Translations under genes and position numbers: made by a program
Notes under the pieces: generated by a model
Seen by the model: only the letters and a program-made list of their open reading frames with translations
Database searches by the model: none
What the model was told of the DNA's origin: nothing
Shown here: positions 8,850 through 16,175 of the stretch, in pieces
Numbering within the stretch: position 1 is the stretch's first letter
How the letters are laid out: every line of letters starts with the position of its first letter
Assembly (NCBI RefSeq): GCF_001418565.1
Contig: NZ_LIQQ01000121.1
Location: forward strand, 1-64,000
Length of the DNA: 64,000 nt
Reading direction: 5' to 3'
From: Streptomyces graminilatus
GTDB taxonomy: Bacteria > Actinomycetota > Actinomycetes > Streptomycetales > Streptomycetaceae

Positions 8850-9797
8850 TCAGCTCACGAGGCCGGCGCTCTTGAGCCATTCCTTGGCGACCGTGCTGGA
8901 GTCCTCCTTGTCGTCGACGAGCTTCTTCATCATCTCCAGCAGGTCGGCGGTGGTGAGCTTCGCCGAGACACCGTTGAGCGCCGCCTTGGCCGTGTCGTTG
9001 ACCGCCGACTTGTAGACCAGGGGCGTGACGTTCTGCGAGGAGAAGAGGTGCTTCGGGTCCTCGAGGACCACCAGCTTGTCCTCCACGATGGCCGGGTCGG
9101 TGGTGTAGAGGTTGGCGGCCTGCACCTGGTTCGACTTGAGGAGCTTCACCAGGGTGGTCTGGGCGCCCGCGTCCAGCGGCTGGAACTTGCCGAACTCGAC
9201 ACCGTAGACCGAGTTCAGGCCGATCCAGCCCTGGGTGCGGGTCTTGAACTCGGAACCGGCGCCGAGGGTCAGGTTCTTGGCCACCGACTTGAGGTCGGCG
9301 AGGGTCTTGAGCTTGTACTTGGCGGCGGTCTCGGCGGTGACGGACACCGAGTCCTTGTCCTCGGCCGCTGCCGAGTCGAGGATCTCCACCGACGCGGGGA
9401 GCTTCGCCTTCAGGTCGGCGTTGACCTGTTCCGTGCTGGTCGCGGTGCTCTTCTTGTCGACCGCCACCGACAGCAGGGCGCCGTTGTACTCCGGGAAGAC
9501 GCCGATGCCGCCCTTGACGATCTGGTCGTAGTAGACCTCGCGGGCGCCGATGTCGAACTTCCGCGTCACCTTCAGACCCTTGGCCTCCAGGGCCTGGGCG
9601 TAGATCTCGGCGAGCAACTGGTTCTCGGGGAAGTTCGCCGAGCCGACGACGATGGTCTTGCCCTTGCCGCCGCTGTCGCCGCTGTCGCCCGTCAGCGGGT
9701 TGCTGTCGCTGTCACTGCCGCCGCCGCAAGCGGTGAGCGAGAGGGCGGCGATCAGGCCGAACGCGGCACCGCGGTAGATGCGTCGGGTGGTGCTCAT
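8850..9797 (-). CDS. Quaternary-amine ABC importer, substrate-binding lipoprotein
   Basis: A 315-residue extracellular binding protein of the OpuAC/OsmF family (glycine betaine, choline, carnitine and, in EgtU-type members, ergothioneine). A lipobox LTAC near residue 25 gives an acylated Cys and membrane anchoring, followed by a Gly/Ser/Asp linker. The mature domain starts with KTIVVGSANFPENQLLAEIY, the family's hallmark opening. ATG 9797 is chosen because the signal peptide starts there and GGAAA lies upstream. It is last in the order ATPase, permease, permease, binding protein. The actual ligand cannot be read from sequence; an aromatic-cage analysis would be needed. Confidence 0.92.
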   Translation of the reverse strand: MSTTRRIYRGAAFGLIAALSLTACGGGSDSDSNPLTGDSGDSGGKGKTIVVGSANFPENQLLAEIYAQALEAKGLKVTRKFDIGAREVYYDQIVKGGIGVFPEYNGALLSVAVDKKSTATSTEQVNADLKAKLPASVEILDSAAAEDKDSVSVTAETAAKYKLKTLADLKSVAKNLTLGAGSEFKTRTQGWIGLNSVYGVEFGKFQPLDAGAQTTLVKLLKSNQVQAANLYTTDPAIVEDKLVVLEDPKHLFSSQNVTPLVYKSAVNDTAKAALNGVSAKLTTADLLEMMKKLVDDKEDSSTVAKEWLKSAGLVS

Positions 9798-9868
9798 GGG
9801 GTGTTTCCTTTCTTGGAGCCCGCAGGCTCGGCAACTCTGAGGACGAGGAGAATCGAGGACGAGGAGAT

Positions 9869-10558
9869 TCAGGGCTTCGACGCCGGCGCCAGAAGGCCCG
9901 GCGAGACGATGACGCGCCGCAGCGCGGTGAACGCGACCTGGACGACGAGTGCCAGTGCGACGACGACGGTCGAGCCGCCGATGACCAGTTGGTAGTCGTT
10001 GCGGGAGAGCCCGTCGACGATGAACCGGCCGAGGCCCCCGAGTCCGGGGTAGGCGGCCACGGTCGCGGTGGCCACGACCTGGATCGCGGCCACCCGCAGC
10101 CCGAGGAGGATCAGCGGCAGCGCCATCGGCACCTCCACCCGCAGCAGGACCTCCCACTCGGTCATCCCGACCCCGCGCGCCGCGTCCCTGGTGTCGGGGT
10201 CGACACCCCGGACGCCCTCGAAGGTGTTGATGAGGATCGGCGGGATCGCCAGGGCGACCAGGGCGATCAGTACGGGCGTCGTGCTGAGCCCGGCGACGGT
10301 GACGACGAGGACCACCAGACCGAAGGTGGGGATCGCCCGCGCCAGGTTCGCCACGCTGGCCACGGCGAACGACCCCCGGCCGGTGTGCCCGACGAGCAGC
10401 CCGAGGGTCAGCCCGATGAGGGCGGCGAAGAACAGGGACAGACCGCTGTAGACGAGGTGCTGGGCGAGCCGGTGGGGGATTCCGTCGTCGCCGTGCCACT
10501 GGGCCGGGGACGTCAGCCAGTCGGCCACGAGCCGGATCTGGTTCAGGAAGTCGTTCAT
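9869..10558 (-). CDS. Quaternary-amine ABC importer, permease 2
   Basis: A 229-residue BPD-type inner-membrane permease of the OpuCB/ProW family with about six membrane helices. The EAA-type coupling loop reads DAARGVGMTEWEVLLRVEVP. ATG 10558 overlaps the stop of the preceding permease gene (ATGA), which fixes the start. It pairs with the other permease to form the heterodimeric channel. A 71-bp gap separates it from the binding-protein gene. Confidence 0.92.
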   Translation of the reverse strand: MNDFLNQIRLVADWLTSPAQWHGDDGIPHRLAQHLVYSGLSLFFAALIGLTLGLLVGHTGRGSFAVASVANLARAIPTFGLVVLVVTVAGLSTTPVLIALVALAIPPILINTFEGVRGVDPDTRDAARGVGMTEWEVLLRVEVPMALPLILLGLRVAAIQVVATATVAAYPGLGGLGRFIVDGLSRNDYQLVIGGSTVVVALALVVQVAFTALRRVIVSPGLLAPASKP

Positions 10559-11220
10559 GCGGCCGTCACCTTGCTCCGGGACCACGGGGTCAGCAGCCGC
10601 TGCGCGAGGACCAGGAGCGCGTCGGTGGCGAGTGCGAGCAGCATGATCAGGGCGATCGCGGTGATGATCGGGGTCGGGAAGTCGAGTTGGAGACCCCGGG
10701 TGATGTAGTACCCGAGTCCGCCCTGACCGATCAGCTGCCCCACCGCCACCAGGCTGATGGAGGACACGGCCGCGACCCGGACACCGGCGATGACGACGGG
10801 CACGGCGATCGGCAGTTCGACCTGGACGACCCGTCGTATGGCGCCGAATCCCATCGCGGTGGCCGCGAGCCGGACCGGTTCGGGGACCGACGCCAGGCCG
10901 TCCACGACGTTGGGCACCAGCACCGACAGCGTGTAGAGGGTCAGCGGGATGATCACCGTGCGCTCGGTGAGCCCCGTGTAGCGGACGAAGATCATGAACA
11001 GGGCCAGCGAGGGGATCGAGTACAGGACGTTGGACACCGTCAGCGAAGGCGGGTACAGCCAGCGGTAGCGGTGGCAGAGGATGCCGAGCGGTACGGAGAT
11101 GATCAGCCCGAACAGCACCGGCAGCAGCCCGAGTCTGAGGTGGATGGCCGTGTAGGAGGCCAGTTCACCGGCGTGGTCGCCGATCCACTGCCACCGGATC
11201 AGCGGCTCGTTGTCACTCAT
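10555..11220 (-). CDS. Quaternary-amine ABC importer, permease 1
   Basis: A 221-residue membrane permease of the same OpuC family with about six hydrophobic helices and the coupling segment RLAATAMGFGAIRRVVQVELP. The C-terminal GQLIGQGGLGYYITRGL is typical of the family. It overlaps the ATPase gene upstream (ATGA at 11217-11220) and the second permease downstream by 4 bp, so all three are translationally coupled. Confidence 0.92.
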   Translation of the reverse strand: MSDNEPLIRWQWIGDHAGELASYTAIHLRLGLLPVLFGLIISVPLGILCHRYRWLYPPSLTVSNVLYSIPSLALFMIFVRYTGLTERTVIIPLTLYTLSVLVPNVVDGLASVPEPVRLAATAMGFGAIRRVVQVELPIAVPVVIAGVRVAAVSSISLVAVGQLIGQGGLGYYITRGLQLDFPTPIITAIALIMLLALATDALLVLAQRLLTPWSRSKVTAA

Positions 11221-12368
11221 CCGATCCCACCGCCCGCTCCGTCCGCCACGACCGCACCGACCGCATCCGCGTCCGTCCCGGCGGTGTCGGCCGGCCCGGC
11301 GGACAGCTCGTGGGCGTCCGCGACTCCGACGACCGCGCCGTGCGTGTCCACGCCCACCGCCAGGCGGGCGGGCGAGAGCAACGCCGAGTCGAGGGCGGCC
11401 CGTGCGGAGTCGCCGACGAGGCTGAAGGTGTGGCCGAGCGGTGCCAGCGGTACGTCCGCCAGCGTGCCGCCCTCCGGCAGGCCGGCGACCGAGGCCCAGC
11501 CGAGCGGCCGACGGCCGGCGTCGACGACCAGCACCCAGGGCTCGCCCACCGCCCGGGCCGACGCCACCGATGAGGCCACCGGCAGCACCGGGCCGTCCCG
11601 CAGCGGCACATCGGCCGCGTTGACGAAGGACAGGCGGCGAATGCCCCGGTCGTGCCCCACGAACCCGGCGACGAAGTCGTCGGCGGGATCGGCGAGCAGT
11701 CGTTCAGGGGTGTCGAACTGCGCGAGTTTGCCACCGGTACGGAAGACGGCGATCTTGTCGCCGAGTTTGATCGCCTCGTCGATGTCATGGGTGACGAACA
11801 CGATCGTCTTGTGCAGTTCCTTCTGGAGCCGGATGAACTCCGCCTGCAACTCCGCCCGGACGATCGGGTCGACCGCGCTGAACGGCTCGTCCATCAGCAG
11901 CACGGGCGGGTCGGCGCCCAGCGCCCTGGCCACCCCGACACGCTGCTGCTGTCCGCCGGAGAGCTGGTTCGGATAGCGCTTGGCCATCTCGCTCGGCAGC
12001 CCGACCAGCTCCAGCAGTTCCGCCGCCCGTGCCCGCGCCTTCTTCCGGCTCCAGCCCAGCAGCAGCGGAACGGTGGCGATGTTGTCGAGGATGGTGCGGT
12101 GCGGGAACAGTCCCGCGTGCTGGATCACGTATCCGATGCCACGGCGCAGCTCCGGGGCGTTGACCTCGCGGATGTCCTTGCCGCGCAGGCTCACCGTCCC
12201 GGCCGTGGGCTCGACCATGCGGTTGACCATGCGCAGGGTGGTGGTCTTGCCGCAGCCCGAGGGACCGACCAGAACCGTGAGACCGCCCTCGGCCAACTCC
12301 AGCGACAGGTGGTCCACCGCCGTAGTCCCGTTTGGATAGTTTTTGCTCACCGCGTCGAATCTGATCAA
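11217..12368 (-). CDS. Quaternary-amine ABC importer, ATPase with CBS domains
   Basis: A 383-residue energy subunit of the OpuCA/ProV/EgtV type: Walker A GPSGCGKTTT (about 35-44), Q-loop, signature LSGGQQQR (about 135) and Walker B LLMDEPFSAVD (about 160). Two C-terminal CBS-like repeats (about 250-370) are typical of importers gated by ionic strength or nucleotides. The start is TTG at 12368, supported by an AAGGGG Shine-Dalgarno a few bases upstream and by the usual MIRFDxVSKxYP opening; GTG 12348 is an alternative. First gene of the leftward operon, divergent from the cyclodeaminase/lyase/amidohydrolase operon. Confidence 0.93.
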   Translation of the reverse strand: MIRFDAVSKNYPNGTTAVDHLSLELAEGGLTVLVGPSGCGKTTTLRMVNRMVEPTAGTVSLRGKDIREVNAPELRRGIGYVIQHAGLFPHRTILDNIATVPLLLGWSRKKARARAAELLELVGLPSEMAKRYPNQLSGGQQQRVGVARALGADPPVLLMDEPFSAVDPIVRAELQAEFIRLQKELHKTIVFVTHDIDEAIKLGDKIAVFRTGGKLAQFDTPERLLADPADDFVAGFVGHDRGIRRLSFVNAADVPLRDGPVLPVASSVASARAVGEPWVLVVDAGRRPLGWASVAGLPEGGTLADVPLAPLGHTFSLVGDSARAALDSALLSPARLAVGVDTHGAVVGVADAHELSAGPADTAGTDADAVGAVVADGAGGGIG

Positions 12369-12385
12369 AGCTGCCCCTTACCTGA

Positions 12386-12462
12386 CTGCATATAGTCATG
12401 CAGGGTTATCTGCTGCTGAATGACAGTCAATGCCCATCTGTGAATGGCGCGTTACATTCACA
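12386..12462. promoter_or_regulatory. Divergent promoter with two inverted repeats
   Basis: Between the importer operon (-) and the cyclodeaminase operon (+) lie two inverted repeats: CTGCAT (12386-12391) with ATGCAG (12398-12403), nested in TGACT-GCATAT-AGTCA; and TGTGAAT (12439-12445) with ATTCACA (12456-12462), separated by 10 bp. The first is close to the importer start, the second about 45 bp before the cyclodeaminase ATG. Both look like dimeric-regulator operators (GntR- or TetR-like, inferred). No regulator gene is adjacent. Confidence 0.55.
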
Positions 12463-12504
12463 CGAAATCAGGCCAAGATGTCCGAATTACGAGGATAGGC
12501 AGGC

Positions 12505-13506
12505 ATGAAACCGGTCTGGTTCACCTTTTTGAACGGCTCGGACATCGAGCAGCTGGAGCTGACCGACGCCGAGATCCTCGAAGCCGTCGAGGACGGACTG
12601 CGCGCCCAGGGACAGGGCGAGACGGTGATCGAACCGCGCGTCCACCTCGTGCCCGACGCCGCGTTCGACGGCCATTTCAACGTGCTGCGCGGCTATGTCG
12701 CGCCGCTCTCGCTGGCCGGGGTCAAGATCGTGGGCGACTTCGTCGGCAACTACAAGTCGGGGCTGCCCTCGGAGATGGCGCTGCTCAACCTCTTCGACCC
12801 GCGCACCGGAATGCCCGTGGCCGTGGTCGACGCGACCGCCCTCACCGAGATGCGCACCGGCGCGCTCACCGCGCTCGGGGCACGCCATCTGGCCCGCCCG
12901 GACTCCGGGGTGCTCGGCCACATCGGCGCCCGCGCCACCTCGTACTGGAACGTCCGTCTTCTGGACCGGCTCTTCGACCTGACCGAGATCCGCGTCCACT
13001 CGCGCCGCCCGGAGAGCCGCGAGGCCTTCGCCGCGCGCCTGGAGCGGGACCTGGGCAAGCCGGTCGTCGTCACGGAGGACTGGCAGAGCTGTGTGGAGGG
13101 CGCGGACATCGTGGTGGAGGCTTCCCGCCTCGAACGTCCGGAGCCGCTGCTGAGGACCGAGTGGATCACCCCAGGCGCCCTGGTCGTGCCCTACGGGACG
13201 AACAGCGCGGTGGAGCTCGGCCTCACGGACATCATGGACAAGATCGTCGTCGACGACTGGGGCCAGGCACACGCCGGACCGTTCGGCGCGCTGCGCGCCC
13301 ACGTGGACTCGGGCAGGCTCAACAGAACCAATCTGCATGGGGAGTTGGGGGAGATCGTCGCGGGCCGCAAGCCCGGCCGGGAGAGCCCCGAGGAGACGAA
13401 CCTGTTCTGGCACCGGGGCCTCTCCCTCTCCGACATCGCGCTGGGCGCAGCCATGCTGAGGAAGGCCGAGGAGCGCGGCCTCGGCCAGAAACTCCGCTTC
13501 TCATGA
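12505..13506 (+). CDS. Ornithine cyclodeaminase / mu-crystallin family protein
   Basis: A 333-residue NAD(P)-dependent enzyme of the OCD/mu-crystallin fold, whose members are cyclodeaminases, ketimine reductases and amino-acid dehydrogenases. Visible are the substrate-loop NYKSGLPSEMAL (about 79-90), the EMRTGALTALGA helix with its conserved Arg (about 115), and a Rossmann nucleotide site at GHIGARAT (about 137). The C-terminal SLSDIALGAAML is typical. ATG 12505 follows an AGGATAGG-like RBS. It overlaps the lyase gene by ATGA. In this operon a role in reducing or deaminating an imine/amino-acid intermediate is likely, but the substrate is unknown. Confidence 0.85.
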   Translation: MKPVWFTFLNGSDIEQLELTDAEILEAVEDGLRAQGQGETVIEPRVHLVPDAAFDGHFNVLRGYVAPLSLAGVKIVGDFVGNYKSGLPSEMALLNLFDPRTGMPVAVVDATALTEMRTGALTALGARHLARPDSGVLGHIGARATSYWNVRLLDRLFDLTEIRVHSRRPESREAFAARLERDLGKPVVVTEDWQSCVEGADIVVEASRLERPEPLLRTEWITPGALVVPYGTNSAVELGLTDIMDKIVVDDWGQAHAGPFGALRAHVDSGRLNRTNLHGELGEIVAGRKPGRESPEETNLFWHRGLSLSDIALGAAMLRKAEERGLGQKLRFS

Positions 13507-15077
13507 CGGATCCCGGCACGGGCACCGGCATCCCGGAGGTCGTCGTCGACGGGCGGACACTGTCGTACGACGATGTCGTCGCCGTCGCCCGCCACGGCGC
13601 CCGAGTCGCCCTCGCGGACGAGGTGTCGCCCCGGCTGGAGCGCGAACGGGCCGTCGTCGAGGACATCGTCGACCGCCAGGTGCCGACGTACGGTCTGACG
13701 ACGGGACTCGGCACCCGCTCCTCGTACGCCCTGCCGCGCGCCGAACTGGCCGAGTTCAGCGTCCGTACGGTACGCGGACGGGCCAACGCGGTCGGCGCTC
13801 CGCTGCCGGTCCCCGTCGTCCGCGCCGCCGTCCTCGCCCGGGTGAACGGCATCGCGGGCGGCGGCAGCGGGGTGCGACCGGAGATCCCCGGGCTGCTCGT
13901 GGCGATGCTCAACGCGCGCGTGCATCCCGTGATCCCCGAGACGGGGTCGATCGGCGCCTCCGATCTGTGCCAGCTCGCGCATGTCGGCCTGGTCGTCATC
14001 GGCGAGGGGCGCGCCGAGTTCGGCGGGGAGGTGCTGGACGGCGCCACGGCGCTGCGGCGGGCCGGTCTGGCGCCGGCCGCGCTCGGGCCCAAGGACGGGC
14101 ATGTGCTGTGCAGCGCGAGCCCGCTGGCGGCCGGGCTGGGCGCGCTCGCGCTGCACGAGGCCACCGCGCTCCTCGCACTGGCCCAGGCGGTCACGGCGCT
14201 GACCTACGAGGGTTTCCGGGCGAACACGAGTCCGCTCGACGCCCGGGTACTGGGTCTGCGCCCCGCCCCCGGCCAGTCCCGTGCCACGCGCGAACTGCTC
14301 GCCCTCCTCGCCGGGGGTGAGCTGGGCGATCCGCGCAACGCCCGGCGGGTCCAGGACCCCGTCAGCCTGCGCTGTGCCGCACAGGTGCACGGCGCCGCGT
14401 ACGCGGCCCTGGACTTCGCGGGCGCCGCGCTGGATCCGGAACTGAACGGCTGCGGCGACAACCCGGTGGTGCTGCCCGACAGCGGTGAGATCCTCTCCTC
14501 CGGCAACTTCCACACCCCGGCGCTGGCGCTCGCCCTCGACACGCTCGCGCTGGCCCTGACCCAGACCGCGGCGGTCTCCGCCGAGCGGATGCGCCGGCTG
14601 CTCGACCCCGCCGTCAGCGGACTGCCGGCGAACCTCTCGCCGTACGGCCCGGAGCGCTCGGGCTTCGCGCCCCTGACCAAGACCGCGCAGGCACTGGTCG
14701 CCGAGATCCGCATGCTGTCCGTGCCGGTGTCCACCGATCCCCGGCACGGCGCGGACGCCGTCGAGGACGACTCGACCAACGCGGCGCTCGGCGCCCGGCG
14801 GCTGGCCACGATCCTCGCCCGGCTGCGGCCGCTGCTCGCCGTGGAGGCGGTGGTCGCCGCGCAGGCGGTTGACCTGGCGGGCCCCGCCTCCCTGGGCCAT
14901 GGCCCCCGGCTGCTGCACCGGGCGATCCGGGCGGCCGTGCCCCGGCTGGAGGACGACCGGCCCTGCGGGGTGGACGTGGAGGCGGTGAGTGACGGCATCC
15001 TTGGGTCCGACGACGTCCGGGGCGCACTGCGCGCGCTGCTGGAAGAATCGTCAGTCCCGGCGGGAGGAACGTCATGA
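13503..15077 (+). CDS. HAL/PAL-fold lyase lacking the canonical MIO motif
   Basis: This 524-residue protein has the histidine/phenylalanine ammonia-lyase fold over its whole length: YGLTTGLG (Tyr63), SGVRPEIPGLL, HPVIPETGSIGAS, SLRCAAQVHG, and EDDSTNAALGARRL near 420. Its active site differs from working MIO enzymes. The Ala-Ser-Gly triad that cyclises to MIO is A152-S153-D154, with the glycine missing. The His of the LSHAAG segment is Arg93, the Asn of LNGTQ is Ser204, and the Tyr of AYSLRC is Val287. Arg290 and Tyr63 are kept. It is therefore unlikely to be an ordinary ammonia lyase. Ergothionase, a trimethylamine lyase I recall as MIO-less and HAL-related, is a plausible functional analogue given the betaine importer next door. 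Coupled by ATGA overlaps on both sides. Confidence 0.85.
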   Translation: MTDPGTGTGIPEVVVDGRTLSYDDVVAVARHGARVALADEVSPRLERERAVVEDIVDRQVPTYGLTTGLGTRSSYALPRAELAEFSVRTVRGRANAVGAPLPVPVVRAAVLARVNGIAGGGSGVRPEIPGLLVAMLNARVHPVIPETGSIGASDLCQLAHVGLVVIGEGRAEFGGEVLDGATALRRAGLAPAALGPKDGHVLCSASPLAAGLGALALHEATALLALAQAVTALTYEGFRANTSPLDARVLGLRPAPGQSRATRELLALLAGGELGDPRNARRVQDPVSLRCAAQVHGAAYAALDFAGAALDPELNGCGDNPVVLPDSGEILSSGNFHTPALALALDTLALALTQTAAVSAERMRRLLDPAVSGLPANLSPYGPERSGFAPLTKTAQALVAEIRMLSVPVSTDPRHGADAVEDDSTNAALGARRLATILARLRPLLAVEAVVAAQAVDLAGPASLGHGPRLLHRAIRAAVPRLEDDRPCGVDVEAVSDGILGSDDVRGALRALLEESSVPAGGTS

Positions 15078-15997
15078 CCAGCGTCGACGTGCACCAGCAT
15101 CTGTGGACCCCACCGCTGCTGGCGGCCCTGCGGGCGCGCCGCGAGCCGCCGTTCCTCGACGGCTGGACCCTGTATCTGCGCGGTGAGCCGCCCTACGAGA
15201 TCCCGCCCGCCGATCACGACATCGCCGGCCGTGCGGAACTCGCCGCCGCCGACGGTCTCGGCCGGGTGCTCGTCTCGCTGTCCGCCCCGATCGGCGTGGA
15301 GTGGCTGCCCGGCGCCGAGGCCCGGCCGCTGCTGGACGCCTATCACGACGGATCGGCCGCCCTTCCGAAACCTTTCGACGCCTGGGCCGCCGCCTGCGTG
15401 CGGGACATCGACGCCAACGCGACGGCCAAGGACCTCGACCGGGGGTTCGCCGGTCTCCAGCTCCCGGCGAACGCCCTTGCCGACGCCGCCGGTTACGCGC
15501 GCTGCGCCCCGCTCCTGGACCTGCTCGAAGAGCGTGACCTGCCGCTGTTCGTGCACCCGGGACCGGCGGCGGGCGAACCTGCGGGGCCGGGCTGGTGGCC
15601 CGCGATGGTCCCGTACGTCCAGCAGATGCACTCCGCCTGGTTCGCCTTCCGCGCCTTCGGCCGGCCCCGCCATCCGCACTTGCGCGTGTGCTTCGCCCTG
15701 CTGGCCGGGCTCGCCCCGCTGCACGGGGAGCGTTTCGCCGCCCGGGGCGACGGCGCGGACGGAGAAGCGGACCCGGACGTCTTCGTCGACACCTCGTCCT
15801 ACGGTCCCCGCGCGGTCGACGCGATCGTTCGCGTCCTCGGCGCCGACGCCGTCGTCCAGGGCTCGGACCGGCCCTACGCGGAGCCCCCGCTGCACCCCGG
15901 ATTCGGCCTGGGCGGAGCGGCGGCGTACGCCTTCCGTATCGCCAATCCACGGCGGCTGCTCACCGGACGGGACGACCGTCGAAAGCTTTTGATCTGA
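15074..15997 (+). CDS. Metal-dependent amidohydrolase family protein
   Basis: A 307-residue TIM-barrel hydrolase of the amidohydrolase-2 type: an N-terminal HxH metal site in VDVHQHLW (residues 4-11), a later metal His in LFVHPG (about 157), a tryptophan- and histidine-rich middle, and a C-terminal catalytic Asp in VQGSDRPY (about 265). No signal peptide; cytosolic. Its ATG overlaps the lyase stop, so the three genes form one coupled operon. It may hydrolyse a C-N or C-C bond, or decarboxylate, a product made by the upstream lyase (inference). Confidence 0.85.
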   Translation: MTSVDVHQHLWTPPLLAALRARREPPFLDGWTLYLRGEPPYEIPPADHDIAGRAELAAADGLGRVLVSLSAPIGVEWLPGAEARPLLDAYHDGSAALPKPFDAWAAACVRDIDANATAKDLDRGFAGLQLPANALADAAGYARCAPLLDLLEERDLPLFVHPGPAAGEPAGPGWWPAMVPYVQQMHSAWFAFRAFGRPRHPHLRVCFALLAGLAPLHGERFAARGDGADGEADPDVFVDTSSYGPRAVDAIVRVLGADAVVQGSDRPYAEPPLHPGFGLGGAAAYAFRIANPRRLLTGRDDRRKLLI

Positions 15998-16028
15998 AAA
16001 GCGAATGCTGCGAAGGATACGAGAGGTA

Positions 16029-16056
16029 TTGACGCCCGCCGCGCGCCTCCTAGTAT
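16029..16056 (+). promoter_or_regulatory. Candidate promoter for the GH43 gene
   Basis: TTGACG (16029-16034) and TAGTAT (16051-16056) are separated by 16 bp, a good fit to the vegetative HrdB-type consensus. It lies about 120 bp before the GH43 ATG and points towards it. A GAGGAG RBS precedes that ATG. Confidence 0.5.
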
Positions 16057-16175
16057 CCAAGTTGCCCGAAGACACGACCCGCGTTCGACATGACGAACAT
16101 CGAGAGCCCGGCTTCCGCACCACCGCCCGCCCTACCCCGCACACCTCTTAGCCCCCAGACAAGAGGAGCGCCCGC

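Noticed and set aside
10687-11976. Open frame on the + strand opposite the importer permease and ATPase genes
   Set aside because: Ser/Pro/Ala/Arg-rich shadow without domain; the minus-strand genes have full Walker and permease motifs.
13956-13964. Frameshift or sequencing error explaining the missing MIO glycine
   Set aside because: Loss of exactly one codon keeps the frame, and flanking residues align well. Other active-site positions (Arg93, Ser204, Val287) are also changed, so a single error does not explain the pattern.
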